DNA from: an uncultured Bacteroidota bacterium | Lineage (GTDB): Bacteria; Bacteroidota; Bacteroidia; Chitinophagales; Chitinophagaceae | Reading direction: 5' to 3' | Length of the DNA stretch: 10,055 bases | NCBI GenBank assembly: GCA_903944755.1 | Contig: CAJATB010000297.1 | Coordinates: forward strand, 1 to 10,055 | Part shown: piece after piece, positions 1 to 6,157 of the stretch | Layout: each line of letters opens with the position of its first letter | How positions within the stretch are numbered: the first letter of the stretch is position 1 | The notes under the pieces: generated by a model | Databases searched by the model: none | The model's input: the letters and a program-made list of their open reading frames with translations, nothing else | Told to the model about the DNA's origin: nothing | Made by a program: the position numbers and the translations under genes

Positions 1-24
1 ATGAAGTAATTGGCGTTAGGCCTT

Positions 25-48
25 TTTAGCCGCTAAAATTTGGCTAAA
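25..48. repeat. Inverted repeat over the rpmE2 promoter -33 region
   Basis: TTTAGCC (25-31) and GGCTAAA (42-48) are perfect 7-bp inverted arms separated by 10 nt. The right arm overlaps the proposed -33 element (39-42) of the rpmE2 promoter. It could be a protein-binding operator or the remains of an upstream gene's terminator. No T-run follows the second arm, which argues against a terminator. The function is inferred only from position. Confidence 0.4.
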
Positions 49-70
49 CCCTTGATTTTACCTAAATTTG
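39..70 (+). promoter_or_regulatory. Bacteroidota-type promoter of rpmE2
   Basis: TTTG (39-42) and TAAATTTG (63-70) match the -33 TTTG and -7 TAnnTTTG elements recognised by the primary sigma factor of Bacteroidota, with 20 nt between them. Transcription would start near 76-78 and leave a leader of about 50 nt before the rpmE2 ATG at 127. The call rests on the consensus match and position. Confidence 0.6.
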
Positions 71-88
71 CAACCTATTATATAAATT

Positions 89-106
89 GTACGGCAAAAA
101 CCGTGC
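89..106 (+). other. Hairpin in the rpmE2 leader
   Basis: GTACGG (89-94) pairs with CCGTGC (101-106) as six base pairs including one G-U, closing a CAAAAA loop. It lies in the predicted 5' untranslated region of the L31 gene, 20 nt before the start codon. The surrounding leader is AT-rich, so this G/C stem stands out. Ribosomal protein genes often carry autoregulatory leaders, so this is a candidate, but nothing here proves that role. Confidence 0.45.
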
Positions 107-126
107 ATCCTTAAAAATCATAAATA

Positions 127-378
127 ATGAAACAAGGTATCCATCCAGAAGCATATCGCTTCGTAGTTTTTAAAGACATGAGTAACGGAACTTCTTTTTT
201 AGGAAAATCTGCTGCTAATACAAGAGAAACTATTCAATTCGAAGACGGTAATGAGTATCCAGTTATTAAATTGGAGATTTCAAACACTTCACATCCTTTT
301 TACACAGGTAAGAACATGTTAGTTGACACCGCTGGTCGTATTGATAAATTCAACAAGCGTTACGCAAAAAAAGCATAA
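127..378 (+). CDS. rpmE2: 50S ribosomal protein L31 type B
   Basis: An 83-residue protein of the large ribosomal subunit. The opening MKQGIHPEAYRFVVFKD, the central TSFLGKSAA, and the C-terminal HPFYTGKNMLVDTAGRIDKF-NKRY pattern are typical of L31. L31 sits at the bridge between the 30S and 50S subunits. The N-terminal Cys-x2-Cys zinc motif of type A L31 is absent, which makes this the type B (C-minus) form; in many bacteria type B replaces type A when zinc is scarce. The length is normal for type B. The ATG lies in an A-rich context with no clear Shine-Dalgarno sequence, as is usual in Bacteroidota. The gene looks monocistronic: its own promoter box ends at 70 and a strong terminator starts at 416. 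Confidence 0.97.
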   Translation: MKQGIHPEAYRFVVFKDMSNGTSFLGKSAANTRETIQFEDGNEYPVIKLEISNTSHPFYTGKNMLVDTAGRIDKFNKRYAKKA

Positions 379-415
379 AACAAGGCTCGCAAGAGCAGCA
401 TTTTATACCATATTT

Positions 416-450
416 AAACCCTTTCTTACACCAGTAAGAGAGGGTTTTTT
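416..450 (+). terminator. Rho-independent terminator of rpmE2
   Basis: A 14-bp stem with one G-U pair (arms 416-429 and 434-447, ending AAACCC / GGGTTT) closes an ACCA tetraloop and runs straight into a T tract ending at 450. A smaller stem-loop just upstream (375-406: ATAAAA / TTTTAT outside, GCTC-GCAA-GAGC inside) overlaps the rpmE2 stop codon and may protect the 3' end. Confidence 0.88.
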
Positions 451-481
451 GTCAAACAACAGGCTTCAACACCTACCTTTG
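448..481 (+). promoter_or_regulatory. Promoter of bshB1-aguB-aguA
   Basis: TACCTTTG (474-481) is a full match to the Bacteroidota -7 consensus TAnnTTTG. TTTG at 448-451, which overlaps the end of the rpmE2 terminator T tract, is a possible -33 element with a slightly long 22-nt spacer. The start site would be near 488, giving a leader of about 14 nt before the ATG at 502. Confidence 0.55.
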
Positions 482-501
482 TAATCACTCAAAATTGGAA
501 C

Positions 502-1233
502 ATGTTAAAATTAGATATTCTTGCTTTTGGTGCACATCCTGACGATGTAGAATTGGGTTGTGCTGGTACTCTTATGAGTGCAATAGGAGAAGGGAAAAAG
601 GTGGGGGTAATTGACTTAACGAAAGGAGAATTAGGTACAAGAGGTACCACATCACAGCGATTAAAAGAAGCGCAATTGGCGAGTCAAGTGATGGGGGTTT
701 CTATTAGAGAAAATTTAGGAATGGCTGACGGCTTTTTCGAAAATAATAAGGAAAATCAATTTGCAATTATTGAAATTATTCGTCGTTATCAGCCTACTAT
801 TATTTTGTGTAATGCACCTGAGGACAGGCATCCCGACCATGGAAAAGGAGCACAATTAATTGTTGATGCTGCTTTTTTATCCGGTCTTGTAAAAATACAA
901 TCAACACATAATGGGTTGCCACAAACACCATGGAGAGCGACGCAAGTATTTCATTATATTCAATCAAGAAATTTAACGCCTAGTTTTGTGGTAGACATTA
1001 GTGCTTATATTGATAAAAAAATGGAAGCAATTTTAGCACATTCCTCACAGTTCTATGATCCAAATTCTAATGAACCAGAAACATTTATTTCAGGGACCGC
1101 ATTCATAGATTTTGTAAGGGGACGTGCAAAAGAATTAGGACACCAAGTAGGGGTAGAATATGCCGAAGGATTTATCACACAAAAATTATTAGGCATTCGT
1201 AGTTTTGATGGAATTATCCAACAAACTACTTAA
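502..1233 (+). CDS. bshB1: Bacillithiol biosynthesis deacetylase BshB1
   Basis: A 243-residue zinc deacetylase of the LmbE/PIG-L family. It removes the acetyl group from N-acetylglucosaminyl-malate to give glucosaminyl-malate, the second step of bacillithiol synthesis in the cytoplasm. The family signature AHPDD is at residues 11-15 and the second metal motif HPDH at 110-113, so the predicted zinc ligands are H12, D15 and H113. KGELGTRGT (41-49) and the QSRNLTPSFVVDIS stretch are characteristic of the BshB1 branch rather than mycothiol MshB. Start and length fit the family. The BshA glycosyltransferase and BshC cysteine ligase that complete the pathway are not in this window. aguB starts 31 nt after the stop, so the genes are probably co-transcribed although functionally unrelated. 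Confidence 0.95.
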   Translation: MLKLDILAFGAHPDDVELGCAGTLMSAIGEGKKVGVIDLTKGELGTRGTTSQRLKEAQLASQVMGVSIRENLGMADGFFENNKENQFAIIEIIRRYQPTIILCNAPEDRHPDHGKGAQLIVDAAFLSGLVKIQSTHNGLPQTPWRATQVFHYIQSRNLTPSFVVDISAYIDKKMEAILAHSSQFYDPNSNEPETFISGTAFIDFVRGRAKELGHQVGVEYAEGFITQKLLGIRSFDGIIQQTT

Positions 1234-1264
1234 CATACATTATTTAAGTAATTAATTTATTTAT

Positions 1265-2143
1265 ATGGCTATCGTAAAAGTGGGTTTAGTGCAAATGTCA
1301 TGCAGTGCTGATGTTTCGGGTAACAAACAAAAAGCAATTGATAAAATAAGAATCGCTGCAAAACAAGGCGCTAATATTATTTGCTTACAAGAACTTTTTA
1401 CATCTTTATATTTTTGTGATGTGGAAGCTTATGAAAACTTTAAACTAGCCGAACCTATTCCAGGAAAAACAACAGACGAATTGTCGGCTATAGCAAAAGA
1501 ATTGGGGGTTGTTATAATAGCTTCCTTATTCGAGAAAAGAGCAGAAGGTTTATACCACAATACAACAGCAGTTTTAGATGCAGATGGTACTTATTTGGGT
1601 AAGTATCGTAAAATGCATATTCCTGATGATCCTGCTTATTATGAAAAATTTTATTTTACGCCAGGTGATTTAGGATACAAAGTATTCAAAACGAAATTTG
1701 CAACCATTGGAGTTTTAATATGTTGGGATCAATGGTATCCTGAAGCAGCTAGAATTACAACTTTAATGGGAGCTGAAATGTTATTTTATCCAACTGCGAT
1801 TGGTTGGGCAACAGCACAGGAAGAAGCAACTAACGTAGAGCAATACAACGCTTGGCAAACTATTCAACGTAGTCATGCAGTGGCTAATGGTGTTCCAGTA
1901 ATTAGTGTAAATCGCGTTGGATTGGAGCAAGATGGCTTGATGAAATTTTGGGGAGGTTCTTTTGTGAGTAATCCATTTGGCACTTTATTATACAAAGCAT
2001 CTCATGACCAAGAAGAAGTAGCAGTGATTGATATTGATACAGAAAAATCGGACAGTTATAGAACGCATTGGCCATTTTTACGTGACCGCAGAATTGATTC
2101 TTACGAACCTATTACAAAAAGATATATAGACGATGCTAAGTAG
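1265..2143 (+). CDS. aguB: N-carbamoylputrescine amidase
   Basis: A 292-residue nitrilase-superfamily hydrolase. It cleaves N-carbamoylputrescine to putrescine, CO2 and ammonia, the last step of the agmatine route to polyamines. The Glu-Lys-Cys catalytic triad is visible: E43 in LQELF, K116 in YRKMHIPDD, and C153 in ICWDQWYPE. The DDPAYYEKFYFTPGD stretch after the lysine and the GGSFVSNPFG stretch are typical of the AguB subgroup, and the length is standard. The reading frame runs into the next gene: the last 11 nt overlap the start of aguA, which carries out the preceding reaction. That overlap strongly supports the specific AguB assignment over a generic carbon-nitrogen hydrolase. Confidence 0.96.
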   Translation: MAIVKVGLVQMSCSADVSGNKQKAIDKIRIAAKQGANIICLQELFTSLYFCDVEAYENFKLAEPIPGKTTDELSAIAKELGVVIIASLFEKRAEGLYHNTTAVLDADGTYLGKYRKMHIPDDPAYYEKFYFTPGDLGYKVFKTKFATIGVLICWDQWYPEAARITTLMGAEMLFYPTAIGWATAQEEATNVEQYNAWQTIQRSHAVANGVPVISVNRVGLEQDGLMKFWGGSFVSNPFGTLLYKASHDQEEVAVIDIDTEKSDSYRTHWPFLRDRRIDSYEPITKRYIDDAK

Positions 2144-3191
2144 CACTCCAACCCCCAAATCATTAGGTTATTATTTTCCTGCTGAATTTGCAAAGCATGA
2201 CGCAATGTGGTTAAGCTGGCCACACAAGGAAGCAAGCTGGCCTGGTAAATTAGACAGCATCTTTCCTTCCTATGTGGAGTTCATAAAAGTAGTTTCCTTA
2301 ACAGAACGAGTTTGTATTAATGTGGTTGATACAAGTATGCAAGCATTTGCTACTAAATTAATACAAGCGGCAGGAGTGGATATGAGTCGGGTACAATTTT
2401 TTCTGCATCCAACCAATGATGCTTGGTGCCGTGACCATGGCCCTTCTTTTTTAATAAGAAATAATACAGATGCACCAAAAGCTATTGTGGACTGGAATAT
2501 AAATGCATGGGGTGGGAAGTACCCTCCTTATGATTTAGATGATATTATTCCTACACTAATTGCAAAAGAAATGAGCCTTCCTTTATTTTACCCTAATATT
2601 ATTATGGAAGGTGGTTCGGTTGATTTCAATGGAGCTGGCACGGTGCTTACTTCAAAATGTTGTTTATTAAATCCAAATCGTAATCCACACTTGAATCAAG
2701 CACAAATTGAAAAATTCCTTTGTGATTATTACGGAGTGAGTCAAGTTCTTTGGGTATCGGAAGGTATCGTTGGAGATGATACGGATGGCCATATTGATGA
2801 TACCGTACGTTTTGTAAATGAGGATACCGTAGTTACAGTTGTTGAAGCGAATAAACAGTCAGAAAATTACGAACTCCTTCAACAAAACTTAAAAGAATTA
2901 AAACAAATGCGTTTGCAGGATGGTAAGCAGCTTAATATAATTGAATTGCCAATGCCAGCGGATGTGATTTATGAGGACCAGATGTTGCCCGCTTCCTATG
3001 CTAATTTTTACATTAGTAATGGGCATGTAGTGGTGCCAACTTATAAGTGTGCACAAGATGATATAGCAATGCAAATTATTCAAACTTGCTTCCCAACACG
3101 TGAAGTTGTAGGAATTGATTCAAGTGATATTATATGGGGCTTAGGTAGTTTTCATTGCCTGAGTCAACAAGAACCAAGTGCAATAAAATAA
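2133..3191 (+). CDS. aguA: Agmatine deiminase
   Basis: A 352-residue guanidine-modifying enzyme of the peptidylarginine-deiminase-type family. It hydrolyses agmatine to N-carbamoylputrescine and ammonia, feeding AguB. Visible signatures are WLSWPH (26-31), WCRDHGP (98-104), MEGGSVDFNG with E159 (158-167), DTDGHIDD with the catalytic H220 (216-223), and the C-terminal GSFHCLSQQEP with the nucleophile C342. Length is close to the usual 340-370. The ATG at 2133 lies inside the end of aguB and the two frames overlap by 11 nt, implying translational coupling and matched amounts of the two enzymes. An arginine decarboxylase supplying agmatine is not in the window, so agmatine either comes from one elsewhere in the genome or is taken up. 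Confidence 0.97.
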   Translation: MLSSTPTPKSLGYYFPAEFAKHDAMWLSWPHKEASWPGKLDSIFPSYVEFIKVVSLTERVCINVVDTSMQAFATKLIQAAGVDMSRVQFFLHPTNDAWCRDHGPSFLIRNNTDAPKAIVDWNINAWGGKYPPYDLDDIIPTLIAKEMSLPLFYPNIIMEGGSVDFNGAGTVLTSKCCLLNPNRNPHLNQAQIEKFLCDYYGVSQVLWVSEGIVGDDTDGHIDDTVRFVNEDTVVTVVEANKQSENYELLQQNLKELKQMRLQDGKQLNIIELPMPADVIYEDQMLPASYANFYISNGHVVVPTYKCAQDDIAMQIIQTCFPTREVVGIDSSDIIWGLGSFHCLSQQEPSAIK

Positions 3192-3202
3192 TATAAATAC
3201 CT

Positions 3203-3222
3203 TGCTGTATAGCATTTTTTTT
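3203..3222 (+). terminator. Weak terminator after aguA
   Basis: TGCT-GTAT-AGCA (3203-3214) is a short 4-bp hairpin followed by eight Ts (3215-3222), starting 11 nt after the aguA stop. The T tract is good but the stem is weak, so termination may be partial. Confidence 0.4.
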
Positions 3223-3285
3223 AATGATTCTGGAATAATTAAGGGGATATGCTAACATTCTTACCACCAATTTAAATATTTATTT

Positions 3286-4116
3286 ATGAATTTGAATCGT
3301 TTTGTAAAAGCTATCGTATTAATAAGTGTAATTACTTTTTTAGCCTGTAATAAGTTTCCATATCGCAATACAAATAGAGATTATATAAAGCAAACTAAAG
3401 TGTTAGCGCAACTTATAAAGCTGAATCCTAATTTCCAAAAATCCGACTACTTGCCAAACGCTGAAAAGTGGGTAGGGACTACCAATTTTGATTTACGTAA
3501 ACCTAATTTTGTTGTCATACACCACACCGCGCAAAATTCATGTGAACAAACCTTACGCACTTTTACAATGGTTAAAACTAAAGTGAGTGCCCATTATGTT
3601 ATTTGCAAGGATGGAACAATTCACCATATGCTGAATGACTATATGAGAGCTTGGCATGGAGGAATTTCGAAGTGGGGAAACAATAGTGATTTAAATTCTA
3701 GTTCAATAGGAATTGAATTAGATAATAATGGGTACGAACAATTTGACAGTGCTCAAATTAAAAGCTTGCTATTATTATTAAGTTATTTGAAAGATACTTA
3801 TGGGATACCCCAAGCTAATTTTATTGGGCATGCCGATATTGCTCCAAAAAGAAAAGTAGACCCTAATATTAATTTCCCTTGGCCATTATTAGCCGTAAAT
3901 GGTTTTGGTACTTGGTTTAATCCTGACACTACCTATAAGCTTCCAATGACTATTGATGTGCCTTATGCACTTGCTGTAGTAGGCTATGACATAAAGGATA
4001 CGACTGCTGCACTAATGGCTTTTAAACGACATTTTAGACAGGATAGCACCCCATTTATCACCGATGCCGACAAGTCGGTATTAGCTCAAATGCTACTGAA
4101 TAAATTCAAAAAATAA
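3286..4116 (+). CDS. AmiD-like N-acetylmuramoyl-L-alanine amidase, lipoprotein
   Basis: A 276-residue peptidoglycan amidase with an Amidase_2 (AmpD/PGRP-like) fold, predicted to cut the bond between MurNAc and the stem peptide. The N-terminus has a basic start, a hydrophobic segment (about 8-20) and a lipobox-like FLAC with C21, so it is probably a lipoprotein facing the periplasm. The domain spans about 72-205. Zinc ligands are H79 in VIHHTA, H182 in GHADIAP and D192 in KVDP, with a likely catalytic E144 in IGIELDNNG. HHML and AWHGG are further family hallmarks. The C-terminal ~50 residues (VGYDIKDTTAALMAFKRHF onward) form a small helical extension like the peptidoglycan-binding tail of E. 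coli AmiD. It may act in cell-wall recycling or remodelling. The -3 lipobox residue is F rather than the usual L, so lipidation is likely but not certain. Confidence 0.9.
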   Translation: MNLNRFVKAIVLISVITFLACNKFPYRNTNRDYIKQTKVLAQLIKLNPNFQKSDYLPNAEKWVGTTNFDLRKPNFVVIHHTAQNSCEQTLRTFTMVKTKVSAHYVICKDGTIHHMLNDYMRAWHGGISKWGNNSDLNSSSIGIELDNNGYEQFDSAQIKSLLLLLSYLKDTYGIPQANFIGHADIAPKRKVDPNINFPWPLLAVNGFGTWFNPDTTYKLPMTIDVPYALAVVGYDIKDTTAALMAFKRHFRQDSTPFITDADKSVLAQMLLNKFKK

Positions 4117-4137
4117 ACTTGCTAATATATTTTATTG

Positions 4138-4151
4138 CTAACAATTGTTAG
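4138..4151. promoter_or_regulatory. 14-bp perfect palindrome, candidate operator
   Basis: CTAACAATTGTTAG is identical to its reverse complement over all 14 bases. It ends 2 nt before a TAAATTTA box (4154-4161, 7 of 8 to the Bacteroidota -7 element) and lies 25 nt before the acyl-CoA dehydrogenase ATG. Its place in the promoter spacer is where a dimeric repressor would block transcription. TetR-family regulators of fatty-acid genes commonly bind such sites, but the regulator here is unknown. Confidence 0.55.
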
Positions 4152-4153
4152 TG

Positions 4154-4161
4154 TAAATTTA
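4154..4161 (+). promoter_or_regulatory. Possible -7 box of the acyl-CoA dehydrogenase gene
   Basis: TAAATTTA differs from the TAnnTTTG consensus only at the last base and lies 15 nt before the ATG at 4177. A -33 element is not clear: ATTG at 4134-4137 is too close, with a 16-nt gap. The box is therefore a tentative assignment. Confidence 0.35.
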
Positions 4162-4176
4162 CGCAAATGAATTACT

Positions 4177-5331
4177 ATGGATTTTAACCTAACAGAAGAG
4201 CAGTTAATGATACAAAAAGCTGCCCGTGAATTTGCTCAACAACAATGTCTGCCTGGAGTTATAGAAAGGGATGAATTACAAAAATTTCCCCGTGAACAAT
4301 TATTACAATTAGCGGATTTAGGTTTTTTAGGCATGATGACGAGTCCAAAATATGGGGGCGCAGGCATGGATACTATTTCCTATATTATTGCAATGGAGGA
4401 AATTAGTAAAGTAGATGCTAGTGTTAGTGTGGCAGTGAGTGTTAATAACAGTTTGGTTTGTTGGGGTTTAGAGCATTACGGAAATGAAGCACAAAAAATA
4501 CAATACTTAACTCCATTAGCACAGGGAAAGAAGGATGGAGAATTGTATATAGGGGCTTTTTTATTAAGTGAACCAGAAGCGGGGAGTGATGCAACGCGTC
4601 AGCATACCACTGCAATTGAACAAGGAGACCATTATATTATAAATGGGGTTAAAAACTGGATTACTAACGGTTCGAGTGCATCTGTTTATTTAGTGATTGC
4701 GCAAACCGACGATTCAAAAGGACACAAAGGAATTAATGCTTTTATTGTTGATAAAAATACGCCAGGTATAACAGTGGGAGTAAAAGAAAATAAGATGGGC
4801 ATCCGCGGTAGTGATACACATGCTATTTCTTTTATGGATGTGAAAGTGCATAAAGAAAACAGGATAGGGGAAGATGGTTTTGGTTTTAATTTTGCTATGA
4901 AAACTTTAAACGGTGGGCGAATTGGTATAGCAGCACAAGCATTAGGAATTGCTAGTGGTGCTTACGAATTAGCACTGGCTTACAGCAAACAACGGAAATC
5001 CTTTGGCAAACCTATTCATGAACACCAAGCTATTCAATTTAAGTTAGCTGAAATGGCAACCCGTATACAAACGGCTCGTTTAATATGTTACCAAGCTGCA
5101 TGGGAAAAAGACAACGACATGGATTATACAACAACAGCTGCTATGGCCAAATTGCATGCAAGTGATACGGCAATGTGGGCTACGACAGAAGCAGTGCAAG
5201 TACATGGTGGATATGGCTTTGTGAAAGAATACCATGTGGAAAGGTTAATGCGCGATGCTAAAATTACGCAGATATACGAAGGAACAAGTGAAATTCAAAA
5301 AATGGTAATTGGACGAAGTATCACTCGATAA
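4177..5331 (+). CDS. Acyl-CoA dehydrogenase, short-chain/butyryl-CoA type
   Basis: A 384-residue FAD-dependent acyl-CoA dehydrogenase that introduces the trans-2,3 double bond in an acyl-CoA, the first step of a beta-oxidation cycle or of branched-chain amino acid breakdown. All three domains are present: an N-terminal helical domain (1-~115), a beta domain with LLSEPEAGSDA (129-139) and WITNGSSA (161-168) around the flavin, and a C-terminal helical domain with QAIQFKLAEMATR (284-296), QVHGGYGF (341-348) and QIYEGTSEIQ (366-375). The catalytic base is E368 in YEGT, the position used by short- and medium-chain enzymes but not by isovaleryl- or long-chain-type ones. MGIRGSDTHAISF also favours the short-chain/butyryl group. 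Electrons would pass to ETF, which is not encoded here. The exact chain-length preference cannot be read from the sequence. Confidence 0.95.
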   Translation: MDFNLTEEQLMIQKAAREFAQQQCLPGVIERDELQKFPREQLLQLADLGFLGMMTSPKYGGAGMDTISYIIAMEEISKVDASVSVAVSVNNSLVCWGLEHYGNEAQKIQYLTPLAQGKKDGELYIGAFLLSEPEAGSDATRQHTTAIEQGDHYIINGVKNWITNGSSASVYLVIAQTDDSKGHKGINAFIVDKNTPGITVGVKENKMGIRGSDTHAISFMDVKVHKENRIGEDGFGFNFAMKTLNGGRIGIAAQALGIASGAYELALAYSKQRKSFGKPIHEHQAIQFKLAEMATRIQTARLICYQAAWEKDNDMDYTTTAAMAKLHASDTAMWATTEAVQVHGGYGFVKEYHVERLMRDAKITQIYEGTSEIQKMVIGRSITR

Positions 5332-5369
5332 AGTTGTAATTTCGTTTGTAAATAAAAAAGGTTACTACA

Positions 5370-6047
5370 ATGCCGGTTAATATTGAACAGTATAAGCTAA
5401 TCCAAAATTCACTTTCTCAAAAAAATGTACAGTTAATAGCTGTCAGTAAAACAAAGCCTAATGAAGATATTATTGAATTATACGAATTAGGTCAGCGAGA
5501 TTTTGGAGAAAATTATGTGCAAGAATTGGTAGACAAGGCAGCAAGTTTAGCGGGTGATATTCGATGGCATTTTATTGGACACTTACAAACCAATAAAGTA
5601 AAATTCATTGCGCCTTTCGTGTATTTAATTCATGGGGTTGATTCGGAAAAATTACTAGTAGAAATAAATAAGCAAGGACAAAAAAATAATCGAGTCATTC
5701 CTTGTTTATTACAAGTGCATATTGCAACAGAAGAAACAAAATTTGGTTTTGATGCCATTTCGCTTTTGGAATTAATTCAAAGTGGACGTTTGTTAAACTA
5801 TCCAAATGTTATCATTAAAGGATTAATGGGAATGGCGTCTTTTTCTGAGGACCAAACATTACTTAGTAAAGAATTTACCCAACTGAACGAATTATTTCAA
5901 AAAAGTAAGTCAATTTTAAATTATAATGATTTTGATACATTAAGTATGGGGATGAGTTCTGATTATGAATTAGCAATTGAGAAAGGGAGTAATATGGTAC
6001 GTATTGGTAGCTTATTATTTGGAGCAAGAAATTATACAAAATCTTGA
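5370..6047 (+). CDS. yggS: YggS family PLP-binding protein
   Basis: A 225-residue member of the YggS/PROSC/PLPBP family, a single-domain alanine-racemase-like barrel that binds pyridoxal 5'-phosphate and keeps cellular B6 vitamers and amino-acid pools in balance without a known catalytic reaction. The PLP lysine is K27 in LIAVSKTKP. Other hallmarks are GENYVQE, WHFIGHLQTNK, GLMGMA, the phosphate-binding LSMGMSSDYELAI and MVRIGSLLFGAR at the C-terminus. The size is normal. The gene starts 38 nt after the acyl-CoA dehydrogenase stop and is probably co-transcribed; a weak TAATTTCG box (5337-5344) in the gap could give a second promoter. It converges on the M20 gene, with a shared terminator hairpin at 6092-6120. 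Confidence 0.95.
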   Translation: MPVNIEQYKLIQNSLSQKNVQLIAVSKTKPNEDIIELYELGQRDFGENYVQELVDKAASLAGDIRWHFIGHLQTNKVKFIAPFVYLIHGVDSEKLLVEINKQGQKNNRVIPCLLQVHIATEETKFGFDAISLLELIQSGRLLNYPNVIIKGLMGMASFSEDQTLLSKEFTQLNELFQKSKSILNYNDFDTLSMGMSSDYELAIEKGSNMVRIGSLLFGARNYTKS

Positions 6048-6091
6048 TGCTATATTTTACAGCATTTTAATACACGTGACCTTATCGAAAG

Positions 6092-6120
6092 AAAAACGCA
6101 GCTTTTAAGGCTGCGTTTTT
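6092..6120. terminator. Bidirectional terminator between yggS and the M20 gene
   Basis: An 11-bp perfect stem, AAAAACGCAGC (6092-6102) with GCTGCGTTTTT (6110-6120), closes a 7-nt TTTTAAG loop. The A run on the left and T run on the right give a U tract on either strand. It lies between the converging yggS (stop at 6047) and M20 gene (stop at 6158), so it can end both transcripts. Confidence 0.9.
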
Positions 6121-6157
6121 CAGTGTTACGATATTTGCTTTAATAATTTTAACACAA

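Noticed and set aside
15..21. GTTAGGC near the window start as an attC-type core site
   Set aside because: It fits the 7-nt GTTRRRY consensus, but such a short match is expected by chance and its partner would lie outside the window.
2898..3083. Antisense open frame inside aguA
   Set aside because: It lies fully opposite a well-conserved gene, has no recognisable domain and reads as a shadow frame.
4167..4187. Six-codon leader ORF overlapping the acyl-CoA dehydrogenase start
   Set aside because: An ATG at 4167 opens a short frame ending in TAA at 4187. It shows no regulatory codon pattern and is probably chance.
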